Source: Saccharopolyspora elongata (GTDB lineage: Bacteria > Actinomycetota > Actinomycetes > Mycobacteriales > Pseudonocardiaceae). Taken from it: 64,000 nucleotides of DNA. The position numbers were made by a program, and so were the translations under genes. Every line of letters begins with the position of its first letter. Position 1 is the stretch's first letter. The notes under the pieces were generated by a model that was not told the origin of the DNA, searched no databases, and saw only the letters and a list, made by a program, of their open reading frames with translations. Of this stretch, positions 32,636-41,989 are shown in pieces. Location of the stretch: NCBI RefSeq assembly GCF_004348985.1, contig NZ_SMKW01000010.1, positions 62,001-126,000 of the forward strand. Reading direction: 5' to 3'.

Positions 32636-33442
32636 GTGGGCGAGCGCAGCGGGGCGGGAGCGCCGAGCGTGGCGTCCAGGCTGTTCCGGATCCTGGAGAC
32701 CTTCTCGCCGGAGCGGCCGTCCCTGACGCTGTCGGCGATCAGCCGCCAGAGCGGCCTGTCGCTGACCACGACGCACCGCCTTGTCGGCGAGCTCGCCGGA
32801 TGGGGCGCGCTGGAACGAGACGACGACGGCTGTTACCGCATCGGGCTGCGGATCTACGAGCTCGCCGCGCTGACGCCGCGCGGCACGTTCCTGCGCGAGG
32901 TCGCCATGCCGTTCCTCGGCGACCTCTACGAGGCCACCCGGCAGAACGCGCAGCTCGGCGTCCTCGACGGCCACGAGGTCGTCTACCTGGAGCGGATTTC
33001 CGGCCGGGATGCCGTGCCGGTGGTGTCCCGGCCGGGCGGCAGGCTGCCGCTAAACGCCACCGGCGTCGGCCTCGTCCTGCTCGCGCACGCCGACCGCGAG
33101 CTGCAGGAGGCTGTCCTGGAGGGGCCGCTGAAGCGGTTCACGGACCTGACGCTCGCCGACCCGCGACGGCTGCGCGGGGTGCTGGCCGACGTCCGCAAGA
33201 ACGGCTTCGCGATCAGCGACCGCCAGATCGAGCTGTCCACCCTCTCGGTGGCGGCCCCGGTCCGCGGCGATGCGGACAACGTGATCGCGGCGCTGTCCCT
33301 GGTGGTCCCGGCCGAGACCAGCGACCCGATGGCGCTGGTCCCGGTGGTCCGGGCGGCCGCCCGCGGCCTCTCCCGGGCGCTCGGCTCTCCCCGAGCCGCA
33401 GCCCTGCCCCCGACGGCCACCCACGAACGCTCCGGGTCGTGA
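32636..33442 (+). CDS. IclR-family transcriptional regulator
   Basis: A 268-residue regulator with the IclR N-terminal wHTH (SVASRLFRILETFSPERPSLTLSAISRQSGLSLTTTHRLVGELAGWGALERDDDGCYRIG) and C-terminal GAF-like effector domain (QLGVLDGHEVVYLERISGRDAVPVVSRPGGRLPLNATGVGLVLLAHAD). It starts at the GTG at 32636 after AGGGGGGATGTC. Same strand as the isomerase-SDR-MFS genes, 64 bp after the MFS stop, so the cluster may have two regulators. Its own stop codon lies inside the left arm of the terminator hairpin at 33438. Confidence 0.93.
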   Translation: MGERSGAGAPSVASRLFRILETFSPERPSLTLSAISRQSGLSLTTTHRLVGELAGWGALERDDDGCYRIGLRIYELAALTPRGTFLREVAMPFLGDLYEATRQNAQLGVLDGHEVVYLERISGRDAVPVVSRPGGRLPLNATGVGLVLLAHADRELQEAVLEGPLKRFTDLTLADPRRLRGVLADVRKNGFAISDRQIELSTLSVAAPVRGDADNVIAALSLVVPAETSDPMALVPVVRAAARGLSRALGSPRAAALPPTATHERSGS

Positions 33443-33479
33443 GTCTTTTGGGTTGCTCTGGCAGCCCAAAAGACTCACG
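33438..33479. terminator. Bidirectional hairpin with CGTGAGT/ACTCACG ends
   Basis: Arms of 19 bp (33438-33456 and 33461-33479) with one wobble pair and a TCTG loop, between the convergent IclR gene and ABC-ATPase pseudogene. The IclR TGA is within the left arm. The ends match the hairpin at 16678-16725. Confidence 0.82.
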
Positions 33480-33489
33480 GCCCCGTGCG

Positions 33490-34753
33490 CTACCGCAGCA
33501 GGTCCGCCTTCGGGACCGCCGCGACCAGCCGGCGCGTGTAGGTCGCCTCCGGCGCGCGCAGGACCTGGCGGGTCGGGCCTTGTTCGGCCACCCGGCCGCG
33601 GTGGAGGACCGTGATCCGGTGGGCCAGGTTGTCCGCCACGGCCAGGTCGTGGGTGATGAACAGGCAGGCGAAGCCCAGCTCCTCCTGTAGGGATTTCAGC
33701 AGGTCCAGGACGGCGGCTTGGACCGAGACGTCCAGGGCGCTGGTTGGCTCGTCGGCGATCAGCAGTTCCGGGCCCAGGGCGAGCGCTCGCGCGAGGCCCA
33801 CCCGCTGGCGTTGGCCGCCGGAGAGCTCGTGCGGGTGTCGCGACCAGCGCCTGCGCCTCGCCGCGGCCGACGCGCAGGTCCACGCCGTCGACGGCCCGGA
33901 ATCCGCGGTAGTCGACCACGACGCCGGTCAGCTCCAGCGCGGCCCGGTTCTCGGCGGTGGTCGGCGCGGGCTCCTGACCGAATCGAGGCACGGCGGCCAG
34001 CAGCTCGCGCGTGTAGGCGTGCGACGGGCGCGCGAACAGCGAGCGCGCCGGCCCGTCCTCCACCACTTCTCCGTGGCGCATCACCACTACGCGGTCCGCG
34101 ATGTCGGCCACCACGCCCATGTTGTGCGTGATCAGCACGATCGACGTGCCGCGCCGGTCGCGGAGCTGCCGCAGCAGGTCCAGGATCTCGGCCTGGACCG
34201 TGACGTCCAGCGCCGTCGTCGGCTCGTCGGCGATCAGCACCTCCGGGTCGCCCGCCAGCGCCATCGCGATCACCACGCGCTGCTGCTGGCCGCCGGAGAG
34301 CTGGTGCGGGTACTGCTTCGCGCGCCGCGCCGGTTCGGGGATGCCGACCGCGTCGAGCAGTTCCACCACCTCGGCGAAGGCCTGCGTGCGGCTGAGTTCC
34401 CGGTGCGCGCGCAGCGCCTCGGTGAGCTGCCAGCCGACGGTGAACACCGGGTTGAGGGCCGTCGACGGTTCCTGGAAGACCATCGCGATGCGGTTGCCTC
34501 GGATTTCCCGCCATCGCCGGAGGTCCGCGCCCACGAGCTCGCGCCCGCCCAGCCGGATGCTGCCGGACACGGAGGCGCTCGGGGACAGCAGGCCCAGCGC
34601 CGCGCGGGCGCTGACCGACTTCCCCGAACCGGATTCGCCGACGACAGCGACGATTTCGCCCGCCGCCACGTCGAGGCTCACGTCACGCACGACCGGACCG
34701 GCGTCGAAGCCGATCGTCAGCCCGTCGAACGCCAACAGGGGCTGCGTTGCCAA
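33490..34753 (-). pseudogene. Fused double ABC ATPase (oligopeptide/nickel type), second domain deleted
   Basis: From a TTG at 34753 (after GGAG) the first ATPase half is complete: GESGSGKS Walker A, QEPSTALNPVFTVG Q-loop, LSGGQQQR signature, LIADEPTTALD Walker B, THN. The second half starts well ([27 protein letters not shown]) but at about 33840 it loses its Walker A to Q-loop part. The text resumes in another frame at [37 protein letters not shown] and runs to 33490. Roughly 85-100 residues are missing and the frame is shifted. The intact form would be a DppD-DppF fusion energising peptide or nickel uptake. The first domain might still be made. No permease or binding protein remains nearby. 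Confidence 0.87.
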
Positions 34754-34763
34754 GATGATCTCC

Positions 34764-34850
34764 TCAATCGTAGACGCGTTGGGCCTCGGCCCACAGCCGG
34801 GCGACCTGCTCCGGGTCGTACGACGACGCCGCGTTCCGGGCGGCGGCGCA
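34764..34850 (-). pseudogene. C-terminal remnant of an unknown gene
   Basis: A frame ending with a stop at 34764-34766 reads AARNAASSYDPEQVARLWAEAQRVYD. It stops 10 nt before the ABC ATPase start, the position of an upstream operon gene. Nothing ahead of it in that frame makes sense; instead the sequence belongs to the ROK gene in another frame. I do not recognise the protein. Confidence 0.4.
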
Positions 34851-35274
34851 GGAAGGCCCGGATCCGGTCGGCGAGGAAGTCCAGCACGTCCTCGGGCACG
34901 CCTACGGGCGTGGGAATGGTCTCGCCGGCCAGCAACCGGCCACGCAGGTCCGCCAGCCCGATGGTGGTGGTGCTGACTCCGACGTGCACCCCGCACGCGG
35001 CGAGCACCGTTTCGTCGATGTCCACCGGCACTCGGGGTCGGCCGACCGCGCCGAACCGGGTGAGCTCCGGGACCTCGCGGACGACGCCGAGGTCTATGAG
35101 GGTGGTGACCTGCCGGCTGACCGTGGGCGTGCTCAGCGCGATCCGGTGCTCGATGGCCGCCCGGGAAAGCGGCCCGGCCTGCCGGATCGCGCCGAGCACG
35201 GCGGCCGCGTTCGTCTCGCGGATCCCGGTCGGGCGCGGGTCTGCTCGTCCCCCAGGGGACAGGATGGTCGTCAC
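34838..35274 (-). pseudogene. ROK-family regulator, N-terminal part only
   Basis: From the ATG-type start at 35274 the frame gives MTTILSPGGRADPRPTGIRETNAAAVLGAIRQAGPLSRAAIEHRIALSTPTVSRQV, a normal ROK/NagC winged helix, then the first strands of the sugar-kinase fold (VLAACGVHVGVSTTTIGLADLRGRLL). It loses homology after FLADRIRAFLRR near 34840 and runs into nonsense to 34717. The sugar-binding and zinc-containing rest of the protein is missing. Divergent from the dioxygenase gene, whose repressor it may have been. The cut end joins the remnant of another gene, so a deletion is likely. Confidence 0.75.
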
Positions 35275-35685
35275 GAGATGCCTTGTCGTCTCGGGAAATC
35301 GGCGTGCACGGTCGCCCCACCGAGATCGGGTTTCGCTCGGCGGGCGGGGAAATACCGGGAATCGGCCGGATGCGGCCTACGAAGAACCGGTCAGCCGCGA
35401 CGACAGCACGGCACGGCGAATTCGCGGGACGCCGCCCGAAAACCCCGGTGCCGGAACGCCGTGAACTGAGCCATGCCGAGAGAATCCGTTGCGGGATCGC
35501 CGATGTCAAAGCCGCCCGCGATGCGGGACGAACCGGCCGAATTAATTTCAGTGCCACGACATGCCTTGCCGGGCCGCGCGATTCCTACCTAGCGTGCGGT
35601 GCGGCGAGCCGAATTCCCTTTCCCCCACCGGAAACAATCCCGCAATCGCAGTTTCGAACCGCTGCATTCCCGAAAGGACCGCGCC
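35275..35685. other. Divergent intergenic region before the TauD-like gene
   Basis: 411 bp without a supported gene between the ROK remnant and the dioxygenase. It is less GC-rich than its surroundings (for example GAATTAATTTCAG near 35540). It ends with a CCCGAAAGGACCGCGCC leader before the ATG at 35686. Frames that cross it have no conserved sequence that I can see, so it is most likely a long promoter region. Confidence 0.55.
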
Positions 35686-36612
35686 ATGACCAGCCAGCTC
35701 GAGCGCACCACCGTCCAGGTCGTCAAGCTCGGTGCGCACATCGGCGCCCGCATCGACGGGGTGCGCCTCGGCGGCGACCTCGACGCCGCGACGGTGGCCG
35801 AGATCCGGGCCGCGCTGCTCGCGCACAAGGTGATCTTCTTCCGCGGCCAGCACCACCTCGACGACGCCGGCCAGCTCGCCTTCGCCGAGCTGCTGGGCGA
35901 GCCGACCCTGGCCCACCCCACGGTCAAGGGCACCGACCACGCGAGCATCCTGCCCATCGACTCCGACTACTCCAAGGCCAACAGCTGGCACACGGACGTC
36001 ACGTTCGTGGACCGGATCCCGGCCATCAGCCTGCTGCGCTCGATCCGGCTCCCGTCCTACGGCGGCACCACCACCTGGGCCAGCACCGTTGCGGCGTACG
36101 AGAAACTGCCCGATTCGCTGCGGGCGCTGGTCGATTCGCTGTGGGCGGTGCACACCAACGCCTACGACTACGCCGCGAGCATCGACGAGACGCGCCTCGG
36201 CGGGGTGGACGTGAAATTCCAGCAGTACCGCAAGGAATTCGTCTCCGACGTGTACGAGACCGAGCACCCGGTGGTCCGGGTGCACCCGGAAACCGGCGAG
36301 CGCGCCTTGCTTCTGGGGCATTTCGTCAAGCGCCTCGTCGGCCTCACCAGCGCCGAGTCGCACACCCTGTTCCAGCTGCTGCAGGCCCGGGTGATCCAGC
36401 TGGAGAACACGGTGCGCTGGGACTGGTCGGACGGCGACCTGGCGATCTGGGACAACCGGGCGACGCAGCACTACGCGATCGCCGACTACGACGACCAGCC
36501 GCGCCGGCTGCACCGGGTCACCCTCGCCGGCGACGTCCCGGTGAGCATCGACGGCGTCCGCAGCACCACCCGCAGCGGTGACGCCTCGCACTACTCCCAG
36601 CTGGCGCGGTGA
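35686..36612 (+). CDS. TauD/TfdA-family alpha-ketoglutarate dioxygenase
   Basis: A 308-residue Fe(II)/2-oxoglutarate dioxygenase. The iron-binding HxD is in [13 protein letters not shown] (His and Asp about residues 101-103), the distal His and the 2-oxoglutarate Arg are in [16 protein letters not shown] near the C-terminus, and [29 protein letters not shown] is the usual N-terminal lid. TauD-type enzymes hydroxylate sulfonates, phenoxy acids or similar to release sulfite or phenol. The neighbouring decayed ABC transporter could once have supplied its substrate. Start at 35686 after AAAGGACC. Its 3' end overlaps the convergent GtrA gene by 22 bp. Confidence 0.92.
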   Translation: MTSQLERTTVQVVKLGAHIGARIDGVRLGGDLDAATVAEIRAALLAHKVIFFRGQHHLDDAGQLAFAELLGEPTLAHPTVKGTDHASILPIDSDYSKANSWHTDVTFVDRIPAISLLRSIRLPSYGGTTTWASTVAAYEKLPDSLRALVDSLWAVHTNAYDYAASIDETRLGGVDVKFQQYRKEFVSDVYETEHPVVRVHPETGERALLLGHFVKRLVGLTSAESHTLFQLLQARVIQLENTVRWDWSDGDLAIWDNRATQHYAIADYDDQPRRLHRVTLAGDVPVSIDGVRSTTRSGDASHYSQLAR

Positions 36613-37079
36613 CCGGCTGAGCGGCTGAACACCCACAGCCGCATCACGGCGAAGCGGGTGGTGCCGCCGATGACGCTCAGCGCGGCGACAGCGGCGGCCT
36701 CCGCGACGCTGGAGGGATCTTCGACGGCCAGCCCCAGCAGGCCCAGCGCGATGTTGTTCGACACGCAGTAGAAGGCGAACACCGCGAGGGTCTGCAGGTG
36801 CATCCGGCCCCGGTGCTCGTTGCGGGCGGCGAACGCGAAGTGCCGGTGCGCGGCGCTGCTGGCCGCGGTCGTGATCAGCAGGGAGCAGAAGTTCGAGGCA
36901 CCGACCGGGAAGATGCCCCGCAGCAGCACGTAGAGCACCGCGTTCGCCGCGGTGGCGAGCACGCCGACGACGGTGAACAGCACGGCCTGGCCAACGACGT
37001 CGTCGCGCTTGGCCGGGCGAACCCGATCGACCGCACCAGGGGTGACCGCCTTCGGTTCGCGCGCAGCCACGCCCTTCAT
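36591..37079 (-). CDS. GtrA-family membrane protein
   Basis: A 162-residue protein with four predicted helices: [67 protein letters not shown] and a final [21 protein letters not shown]. This matches the GtrA family, thought to help flip or bind polyprenol-linked sugars for cell-surface glycans, as in arabinogalactan or O-antigen glucosylation. I start it at the ATG at 37079, 12 nt after GGAGTGGGG; an upstream frame is unconserved. The C-terminus overlaps the dioxygenase gene tail to tail. Confidence 0.87.
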   Translation of the reverse strand: MKGVAAREPKAVTPGAVDRVRPAKRDDVVGQAVLFTVVGVLATAANAVLYVLLRGIFPVGASNFCSLLITTAASSAAHRHFAFAARNEHRGRMHLQTLAVFAFYCVSNNIALGLLGLAVEDPSSVAEAAAVAALSVIGGTTRFAVMRLWVFSRSAGHRASWE

Positions 37080-37331
37080 CGACCCCACTCCAACGCGACG
37101 GTTCAGATCTGCGGTCAAGCTAGTTCGGCCATGCGGGAGGGACGCATGAACAACCTGGGAGAACGCTGGGAACGGCGGCCGCCCTCCCGGGCCCACCGGT
37201 GCATGTGACCCATTGTGATCGAACCGTCACGGATCATGATTCGACCGATCTGGTGATCTTGGAGCCGACGACGATCGCGAGCCGGCCCCTTGACTCCGGC
37301 CGACCGGGCACGCACACTCCCAGGAATTTGC

Positions 37332-37343
37332 GAAGTATACTTC
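37332..37343. promoter_or_regulatory. GTATAC-centred palindrome at the dicarboxylate symporter promoter
   Basis: GAAGTATACTTC is a perfect 12-bp palindrome. Its TATACT makes a good minus-10 element, 27 bp before the GTG start and 15 bp before the GGGAGG ribosome site. A repressor binding here would block transcription. The binding protein is unknown. Confidence 0.5.
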
Positions 37344-37368
37344 CGCATTGGGGAATTGGGAGGCCGAC

Positions 37369-38706
37369 GTGGGTCAGCCAGCGTCGCCGGTCCGGCGCGG
37401 CCGCGTGTCGAGGGTGCTTTCCTCGCTGTTCGTCCAGGTGCTCATCGCAGCCGTCATCGGCATCGCCGTCGGCCACTTCTGGCCCGAGTTCGGCGGCGCC
37501 CTCAAACCGATCGGCGACGGGTTCATCCGGCTGATCAAGATGGTGATCGCGCCACTGATCTTCTGCGTGGTCGTGGTCGGCATCGCCAAGGCCGGCGACA
37601 TGCGCTCGGTCGGGCGGATCGGGCTCAAGGCGCTGATCTACTTCGAGGTGGTCACCACCGCCGCCCTCGCCCTCGGCCTCGTCGCCGGGAACCTCGTCCA
37701 GCCCGGCGCGGGGCTGGACATCGACCCGGCAACGCTGGACACCTCCGGTGTGACCGCCAAGACGCACGGCGAGCAGATGCCCGGTCCGGCCGAGTTCGTG
37801 CTGCACATGATCCCGGAGAGCGCGGTGGCGGCCTTCGCCGACAACGAGCTGCTGCAGGTCCTGCTACTGGCGGTGCTGTTCGCCGCCGGGCTGCTGCACA
37901 TCGGGATCGGGCGCGCGCCGCAGGTGTTCGCCTTCATCGAGCAGACCGGCGAGATCATCTTCAAGATCATCGGCTACGTGATGCGGCTGGCCCCGATCGC
38001 GGTGTTCGGTTCGATGGCCTACCTCATCGGCCAGTACGGGCTGTCCTCGCTGAGCACCTACGCCACCCTGATCGGCGCCTGCTACGGCGCGGCACTGCTG
38101 TTCTGCGTCGTGCTCGGCGCGCTGCTCAAGGCGTTCACCGGCTTGAGCATCCTGAAGTTCCTGCGCTACACGCGGGAGGAATTCGCGCTGGCCATCGGCA
38201 CCGCGTCCAGCGAGGTCGTGATGCCGCGGATCATGGAGAAGCTTGAACGCGCGGGCTGCCGCAAGGAAGCGGTCGGACTGGTCATCCCGACCGGGTATTC
38301 GTTCAACCTCGACGGCGCGTCCATCTACCTGTCGCTGGCCACGCTGTTCATGGCCCAGGCCGTCGGCGTGGACCTCACCATCGGGCAGCAGATCACCGTG
38401 GTGCTGGTGCTGATCCTCACCTCCAAGGGCATGGCAGGCATCCCCGGCTCGGCGTTCATCGCGCTGTCCGCGACGGCCTCGGCGGTCGGCGTCATCCCGG
38501 TGGCCGCGGTCGCCCTGATGCTCGGCGCGGACCGGATCATGGACACCATGCGGGTGGTGACGAACCTGCTGGGCAACTGCGTGGCGACGTTCATCGTGTC
38601 CAAGTGGGACGGAGCGTTCGATCGCGACCGGGCCGTCGCCACCCTCGCCGACCCGGCGTCCGCTCCCCCGCTCCCCCGCGAGGAGGACGAACCTGCCAAG
38701 GCCTGA
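37369..38706 (+). CDS. Dicarboxylate/amino-acid:cation symporter (DAACS, DctA-like)
   Basis: A 445-residue DAACS transporter. Family features: [26 protein letters not shown]-containing extracellular loop, the [15 protein letters not shown] hairpin loop HP1, the [25 protein letters not shown] segment with Nx[22 protein letters not shown] in HP2, and a final [27 protein letters not shown] with NxxG. The ordering and TASS/GxxAF motifs are closer to DctA than to GltP. It moves succinate, malate or fumarate into the cell with H+ or Na+. I use the GTG at 37369, 5 nt after GGGAGG; a TTG further upstream is less likely. Confidence 0.92.
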   Translation: MGQPASPVRRGRVSRVLSSLFVQVLIAAVIGIAVGHFWPEFGGALKPIGDGFIRLIKMVIAPLIFCVVVVGIAKAGDMRSVGRIGLKALIYFEVVTTAALALGLVAGNLVQPGAGLDIDPATLDTSGVTAKTHGEQMPGPAEFVLHMIPESAVAAFADNELLQVLLLAVLFAAGLLHIGIGRAPQVFAFIEQTGEIIFKIIGYVMRLAPIAVFGSMAYLIGQYGLSSLSTYATLIGACYGAALLFCVVLGALLKAFTGLSILKFLRYTREEFALAIGTASSEVVMPRIMEKLERAGCRKEAVGLVIPTGYSFNLDGASIYLSLATLFMAQAVGVDLTIGQQITVVLVLILTSKGMAGIPGSAFIALSATASAVGVIPVAAVALMLGADRIMDTMRVVTNLLGNCVATFIVSKWDGAFDRDRAVATLADPASAPPLPREEDEPAKA

Positions 38707-38779
38707 CTTGCCCGCGCCGGGCGCGTGTCGGGGTGGGCTCCGGTGGGTATTGCCGGGGCGAGCGACGCGGGAGGTCCGG

Positions 38780-40192
38780 ATGGAACTCGTCGAGGAGACG
38801 CCGTACCGGTTCCGGATCGAACGGCACGGCGACATGCGCGTGCCGGGGGTCGTCTTCGCCTCGCGGCGGCTGCTGCCGCCGAAGGGCGACGGCGCGCTCG
38901 ACCAGGTCGTGAACGTCGCGACGCTGCCCGGCATCGTCGGCGCGTCCTACGCCATGCCGGACATGCACTGGGGCTACGGGTTCCCGATCGGCGGCGTCGC
39001 CGCCACCGATGTCCGCGCAGGCGGCGTCGTCTCGCCCGGCGGCGTCGGCTTCGACATCTCCTGCGGGGTGCGGCTGCTCGCCGCCGAGCTCGACCGGTCG
39101 GACTTCCGCCGGGTAGCGGAGCGGATCATGAACGGGCTCAGCCGGGCGACGCCTCGCGGGGCGGGTCGCGGCGCGGTGTGGGAGCTGCCCCGCGAGGCTC
39201 TCGAACGAGTGCTGGAAGAGGGTTGCCACTACGCCGTCGCACGCGGGCGCGGCACGCCGCGCGACCTGGAGCGCTGCGAGGACGGCGGCGCGATGGCCGA
39301 CGCGGAGCCGGGGCGGGTGAGCGCGCGGGCGCGGGACCGCGGCCTGGGGCAGCTCGGCAGCCTGGGTTCCGGCAACCACTTCCTGGAGGTCCAGGCCGTC
39401 GCCGAGATCTACGACGAGGGCATCGCCGGGGTGTTCGGGCTCCGCCTCGACCAGCTGTGCGTGATGATCCACTGCGGGTCGCGCGGGCTGGGCCACCAGA
39501 TCTGCACCGACCACCTGCGGAGCATGGACGAGAGCATGGCCGACCACGGCCTGGTCGTGCCCGATCGGCAGCTGGCCTGCACGCCGGTCGATTCGCCGGC
39601 CGGCCGCGCCTACCTCGGCGCGATGGCGGCCGCGGCGAACTACGCCCGCGCGAACCGGCACGTGCTCGGCGTGGCCGCCGGCGAGGTGCTGGAGAAGGTG
39701 ACCGGCTGCGGTCTCGACCTCGTCTACGACATCTCGCACAACCTCGCCAAGATCGAGGCGCACGAGGTGGAGGGTCAGCGGCGAACGCTGTGCGTCCACC
39801 GCAAGGGCGCCACGCGGGCGTTGCCGCCCGGGCACCCGGAACTGCCGCCGGGCCTGCGGGAGGCGGGGCAGCCGGTGCTGATCCCCGGCTCGATGGGCAC
39901 CGCGTCGTACGTGCTCGCGGGCGTGCCGACCGGCGACGCGTTCTTCTCGACGTGCCACGGCGCTGGGCGCACGCAGAGCCGCCACCAGGCGGTCCGCACC
40001 ATCGATGCCCATCAGCTGCGCCGCGAGCTGGAGCACGACGGCATCGTCGTGCGCGGCAGCTCCGCTCGCGGGTTGGCAGAGGAGGCGCCGACCGCTTACA
40101 AGGACGTCGACGCGGTCGTCGCCGTCGCCGAGGGAGCCGGGTTGTGCCGCCGGATCGCCAGGCTCGTGCCGCTGGGCGTGGTGAAGGGGTGA
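38780..40192 (+). CDS. rtcB: RNA-splicing ligase RtcB
   Basis: A 470-residue RtcB. Diagnostic segments: [40 protein letters not shown] (Mn-ligand Cys), [11 protein letters not shown] (Asn/His), [41 protein letters not shown] and the guanylylation His in [14 protein letters not shown] near residue 390. It joins RNA 2',3'-cyclic phosphate ends to 5'-OH ends with GTP and Mn, repairing or splicing RNA. The ATG at 38780 has GGGAGGTCC just upstream. It overlaps the archease gene by GTGA, the standard functional pairing. Confidence 0.96.
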   Translation: MELVEETPYRFRIERHGDMRVPGVVFASRRLLPPKGDGALDQVVNVATLPGIVGASYAMPDMHWGYGFPIGGVAATDVRAGGVVSPGGVGFDISCGVRLLAAELDRSDFRRVAERIMNGLSRATPRGAGRGAVWELPREALERVLEEGCHYAVARGRGTPRDLERCEDGGAMADAEPGRVSARARDRGLGQLGSLGSGNHFLEVQAVAEIYDEGIAGVFGLRLDQLCVMIHCGSRGLGHQICTDHLRSMDESMADHGLVVPDRQLACTPVDSPAGRAYLGAMAAAANYARANRHVLGVAAGEVLEKVTGCGLDLVYDISHNLAKIEAHEVEGQRRTLCVHRKGATRALPPGHPELPPGLREAGQPVLIPGSMGTASYVLAGVPTGDAFFSTCHGAGRTQSRHQAVRTIDAHQLRRELEHDGIVVRGSSARGLAEEAPTAYKDVDAVVAVAEGAGLCRRIARLVPLGVVKG

Positions 40193-40599
40193 CCGGCGGC
40201 TTCCGCTTCCTGCCGCACACCGCCGACATCCGGTTCGAGGCGTGGGGCTCGACGCGGGACGACTGCCTGGCCGCCGCGGCCCGCGCCCTGGTGGCCTCCT
40301 TCGCCGAATTCCCCGCGGGCGCGCCGGAAAGCACCAGGACCGCCGAGCTCGCCGGCACCGACGAGCAGCTCCTGCTCGCGGTGCTCGACGAGATCATCTA
40401 CCTGCTGGACGCCGAGGGCGTGGTCCCGCTGGACATCGGCGTCGCGCCGCGGCCCGCCGGAATCGCGCTGGAACTGGGCGTTGTCGCCGTGGCGCGGGCG
40501 GAGATCGTCGGCGCGACACCCAAAGCCGTTGCCCTGCATGGCCTGCACATCGGCCACGGCGACCGGGGCTGGCGTTGCGCCGCGACGGTCGACGTCTGA
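40189..40599 (+). CDS. Archease (RtcB activator)
   Basis: A 136-residue archease. [18 protein letters not shown] at the N-terminus carries the conserved Asp (D13 or so) used to bind metal, then FAEFPAG and [20 protein letters not shown], and a C-terminal [25 protein letters not shown] with the metal-binding acidic tail. Archease promotes RtcB guanylylation and lets it use different nucleotides. Its GTG (40189) overlaps the rtcB stop, so the two proteins are made together. Length fits the family. Confidence 0.95.
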   Translation: MTGGFRFLPHTADIRFEAWGSTRDDCLAAAARALVASFAEFPAGAPESTRTAELAGTDEQLLLAVLDEIIYLLDAEGVVPLDIGVAPRPAGIALELGVVAVARAEIVGATPKAVALHGLHIGHGDRGWRCAATVDV

Positions 40600-40603
40600 G
40601 CGC

Positions 40604-41398
40604 TCAGTCCTCGGAGACGAAGCGGAGGTAGCGGGCGGCGGAGCGCTGGACGATCTCGTGCGCACCGGTGGGGATCACCGTGTCCCACCACGCGCCGTAG
40701 AGCGCGTCGAAGCGGTAGGGCTCGAGCATCTTCGCGGCGCGGCGGACGACGTTCGGGCGTTCCGGGATCAGGTTCGGGTAGCTGTACATGAAGGCCACGT
40801 GCTCGCGGTCCGGGATGACCTGCACGATGTCGCCGGTGAACAGCTTCCCGTCGCCGTGGTCCCAGTGCAGCACCGTGCCGCCGGCGAAGTGCACGCCGAG
40901 GTTGATCAGGGTGAGCCCGGGAGCGAGCTCGCTGGTGGTGCCCTCCCACAGCCGGATCGCCGGGTCCGGGCGGCCGATCCACTGCTGGTCGTTGGCGTGC
41001 AGGTGCACCGGCACGTCGAAGGTGCGGGCCCACTCGACCATCGTGGTGTAGTAGTGCGGGTGGCTGATCGCGATGCCGATCAGGCCGCCGAGGTCGTTGA
41101 CGGTGCGGATGATCTCGTCGTCCAAATAGGACACGCAGTCCCAGAGCACGTTGCCCGCTTCGGTGCGCAGCAGCAGCGCCCGCTGGCCGATGGCGAACCT
41201 CGGCTCGCAGCCGATCCCGAGCACCTCGCCCTGCTCTCGGATCAGCGCGGTGCGACCGTCCGAGCGCACGCCCGCGAGGTCCGTCCATTGCTGACCGTCC
41301 GGCGGCACGTACTGGCGTTCGTCCTCGCAGATCGGGCAGTCCGGCCGGGGCCGGGCGTACTGCGTGCCGCAGGTGGCGCAGATCGGCATCGCGGTCAT
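40604..41398 (-). CDS. Metallo-beta-lactamase fold protein with N-terminal zinc ribbon
   Basis: A 264-residue protein. It opens with a rubredoxin-like or zinc-ribbon module (PICATCGTQYARPRPDCPICEDE, two CxxC pairs at about residues 6-9 and 22-25), then an MBL-fold hydrolase: ALLLRTEAGNVLWDCVSYLDDE, the metal motif as AISHPHYYT (HxHxx with the usual Asp replaced by Thr), HWDHGDGKLFTGDIVQV and the final helix strand. The altered HxHxDH motif suggests reduced or non-hydrolytic metal use. Convergent with archease, 4 nt apart. Start chosen at the ATG at 41398 (MTAMPICATC). Confidence 0.88.
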   Translation of the reverse strand: MTAMPICATCGTQYARPRPDCPICEDERQYVPPDGQQWTDLAGVRSDGRTALIREQGEVLGIGCEPRFAIGQRALLLRTEAGNVLWDCVSYLDDEIIRTVNDLGGLIGIAISHPHYYTTMVEWARTFDVPVHLHANDQQWIGRPDPAIRLWEGTTSELAPGLTLINLGVHFAGGTVLHWDHGDGKLFTGDIVQVIPDREHVAFMYSYPNLIPERPNVVRRAAKMLEPYRFDALYGAWWDTVIPTGAHEIVQRSAARYLRFVSED

Positions 41399-41441
41399 GG
41401 TCGTTGCGGTCCCTTCGTCCTCGGACGTGCGAACAGTCAGG

Positions 41442-41879
41442 TTACCGCGCGGTATCCGCCGCACGGGCCGGAAAGTCCGGCGGCACTGCCACCACCGCGT
41501 CGCCCCGCAGGGTCACCGTCCCGTCGGCCAGCACTACCGCCAGGTCCAGGTGCGCGCGGCGCTCGCCGGCGACGTCCTCGAACCCGGTGACCTTGCCGGT
41601 GCAGGTCGGCCGGCTGTGCACCGGGGTGATCGCGACGAAGCGCACCGAGAACGACCGCAGCGCCGACTGCGGCACCCAGTCGGTCAGCAGCCGCCCCAGG
41701 TAGGCCATGGACAGCATGCCGTGGGCGAAGACGTCGTCGAAGCCCGTGCTGCGCGCGTTGTCCAGGTCGATGTGGATCGGGTTGTGGTCGCCGGAGGCCC
41801 CCGCGAACAGCGCGAGCGTGGCGCGGCTGATGGGCGGCAGGCTCAGGGGCGGCAGCTCGACGGTCGTTTCCTCGGCCAT
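41442..41879 (-). CDS. MaoC-like (R)-specific hydratase
   Basis: A 145-residue single hot-dog protein. The hydratase-2 motif is clear: ALFAGASGDHNPIHIDLDNARSTGFDDVFAHGMLSMAYLG (catalytic Asp and His about residues 31 and 36). It has the HAE-like HGML helix and a final VPPDFPARA. MaoC proteins hydrate trans-2-enoyl-CoA or act as a subunit of mycolate dehydratases. The ATG at 41879 gives a normal length. Between the MBL-fold gene and the monooxygenase; no operon partner close by. Substrate unknown. Confidence 0.88.
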   Translation of the reverse strand: MAEETTVELPPLSLPPISRATLALFAGASGDHNPIHIDLDNARSTGFDDVFAHGMLSMAYLGRLLTDWVPQSALRSFSVRFVAITPVHSRPTCTGKVTGFEDVAGERRAHLDLAVVLADGTVTLRGDAVVAVPPDFPARAADTAR

Positions 41880-41989
41880 GCCGCCCATCATCCGCCACCT
41901 CGCACCGGGACGTCAGCCTCCGGTCAGCGTGCGGTCAGCGCCGCCGCCGAAGCTCAGCTCCGTCAACCACGACCGAGCAGGGAGCGACG

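Noticed and set aside
37146-37208. Twenty-codon frame MNNLGERWERRPPSRAHRCM with GGGAGGGACGC upstream
   Set aside because: Good ribosome site but the product is short, basic and unrecognised, with no overlap or coupling to the next gene. Could be chance.
37200-37260. CRP-like site TGTGATCGAACCGTCACG
   Set aside because: The half-sites are 8 bp apart instead of 6, and no match to the rest of the consensus.
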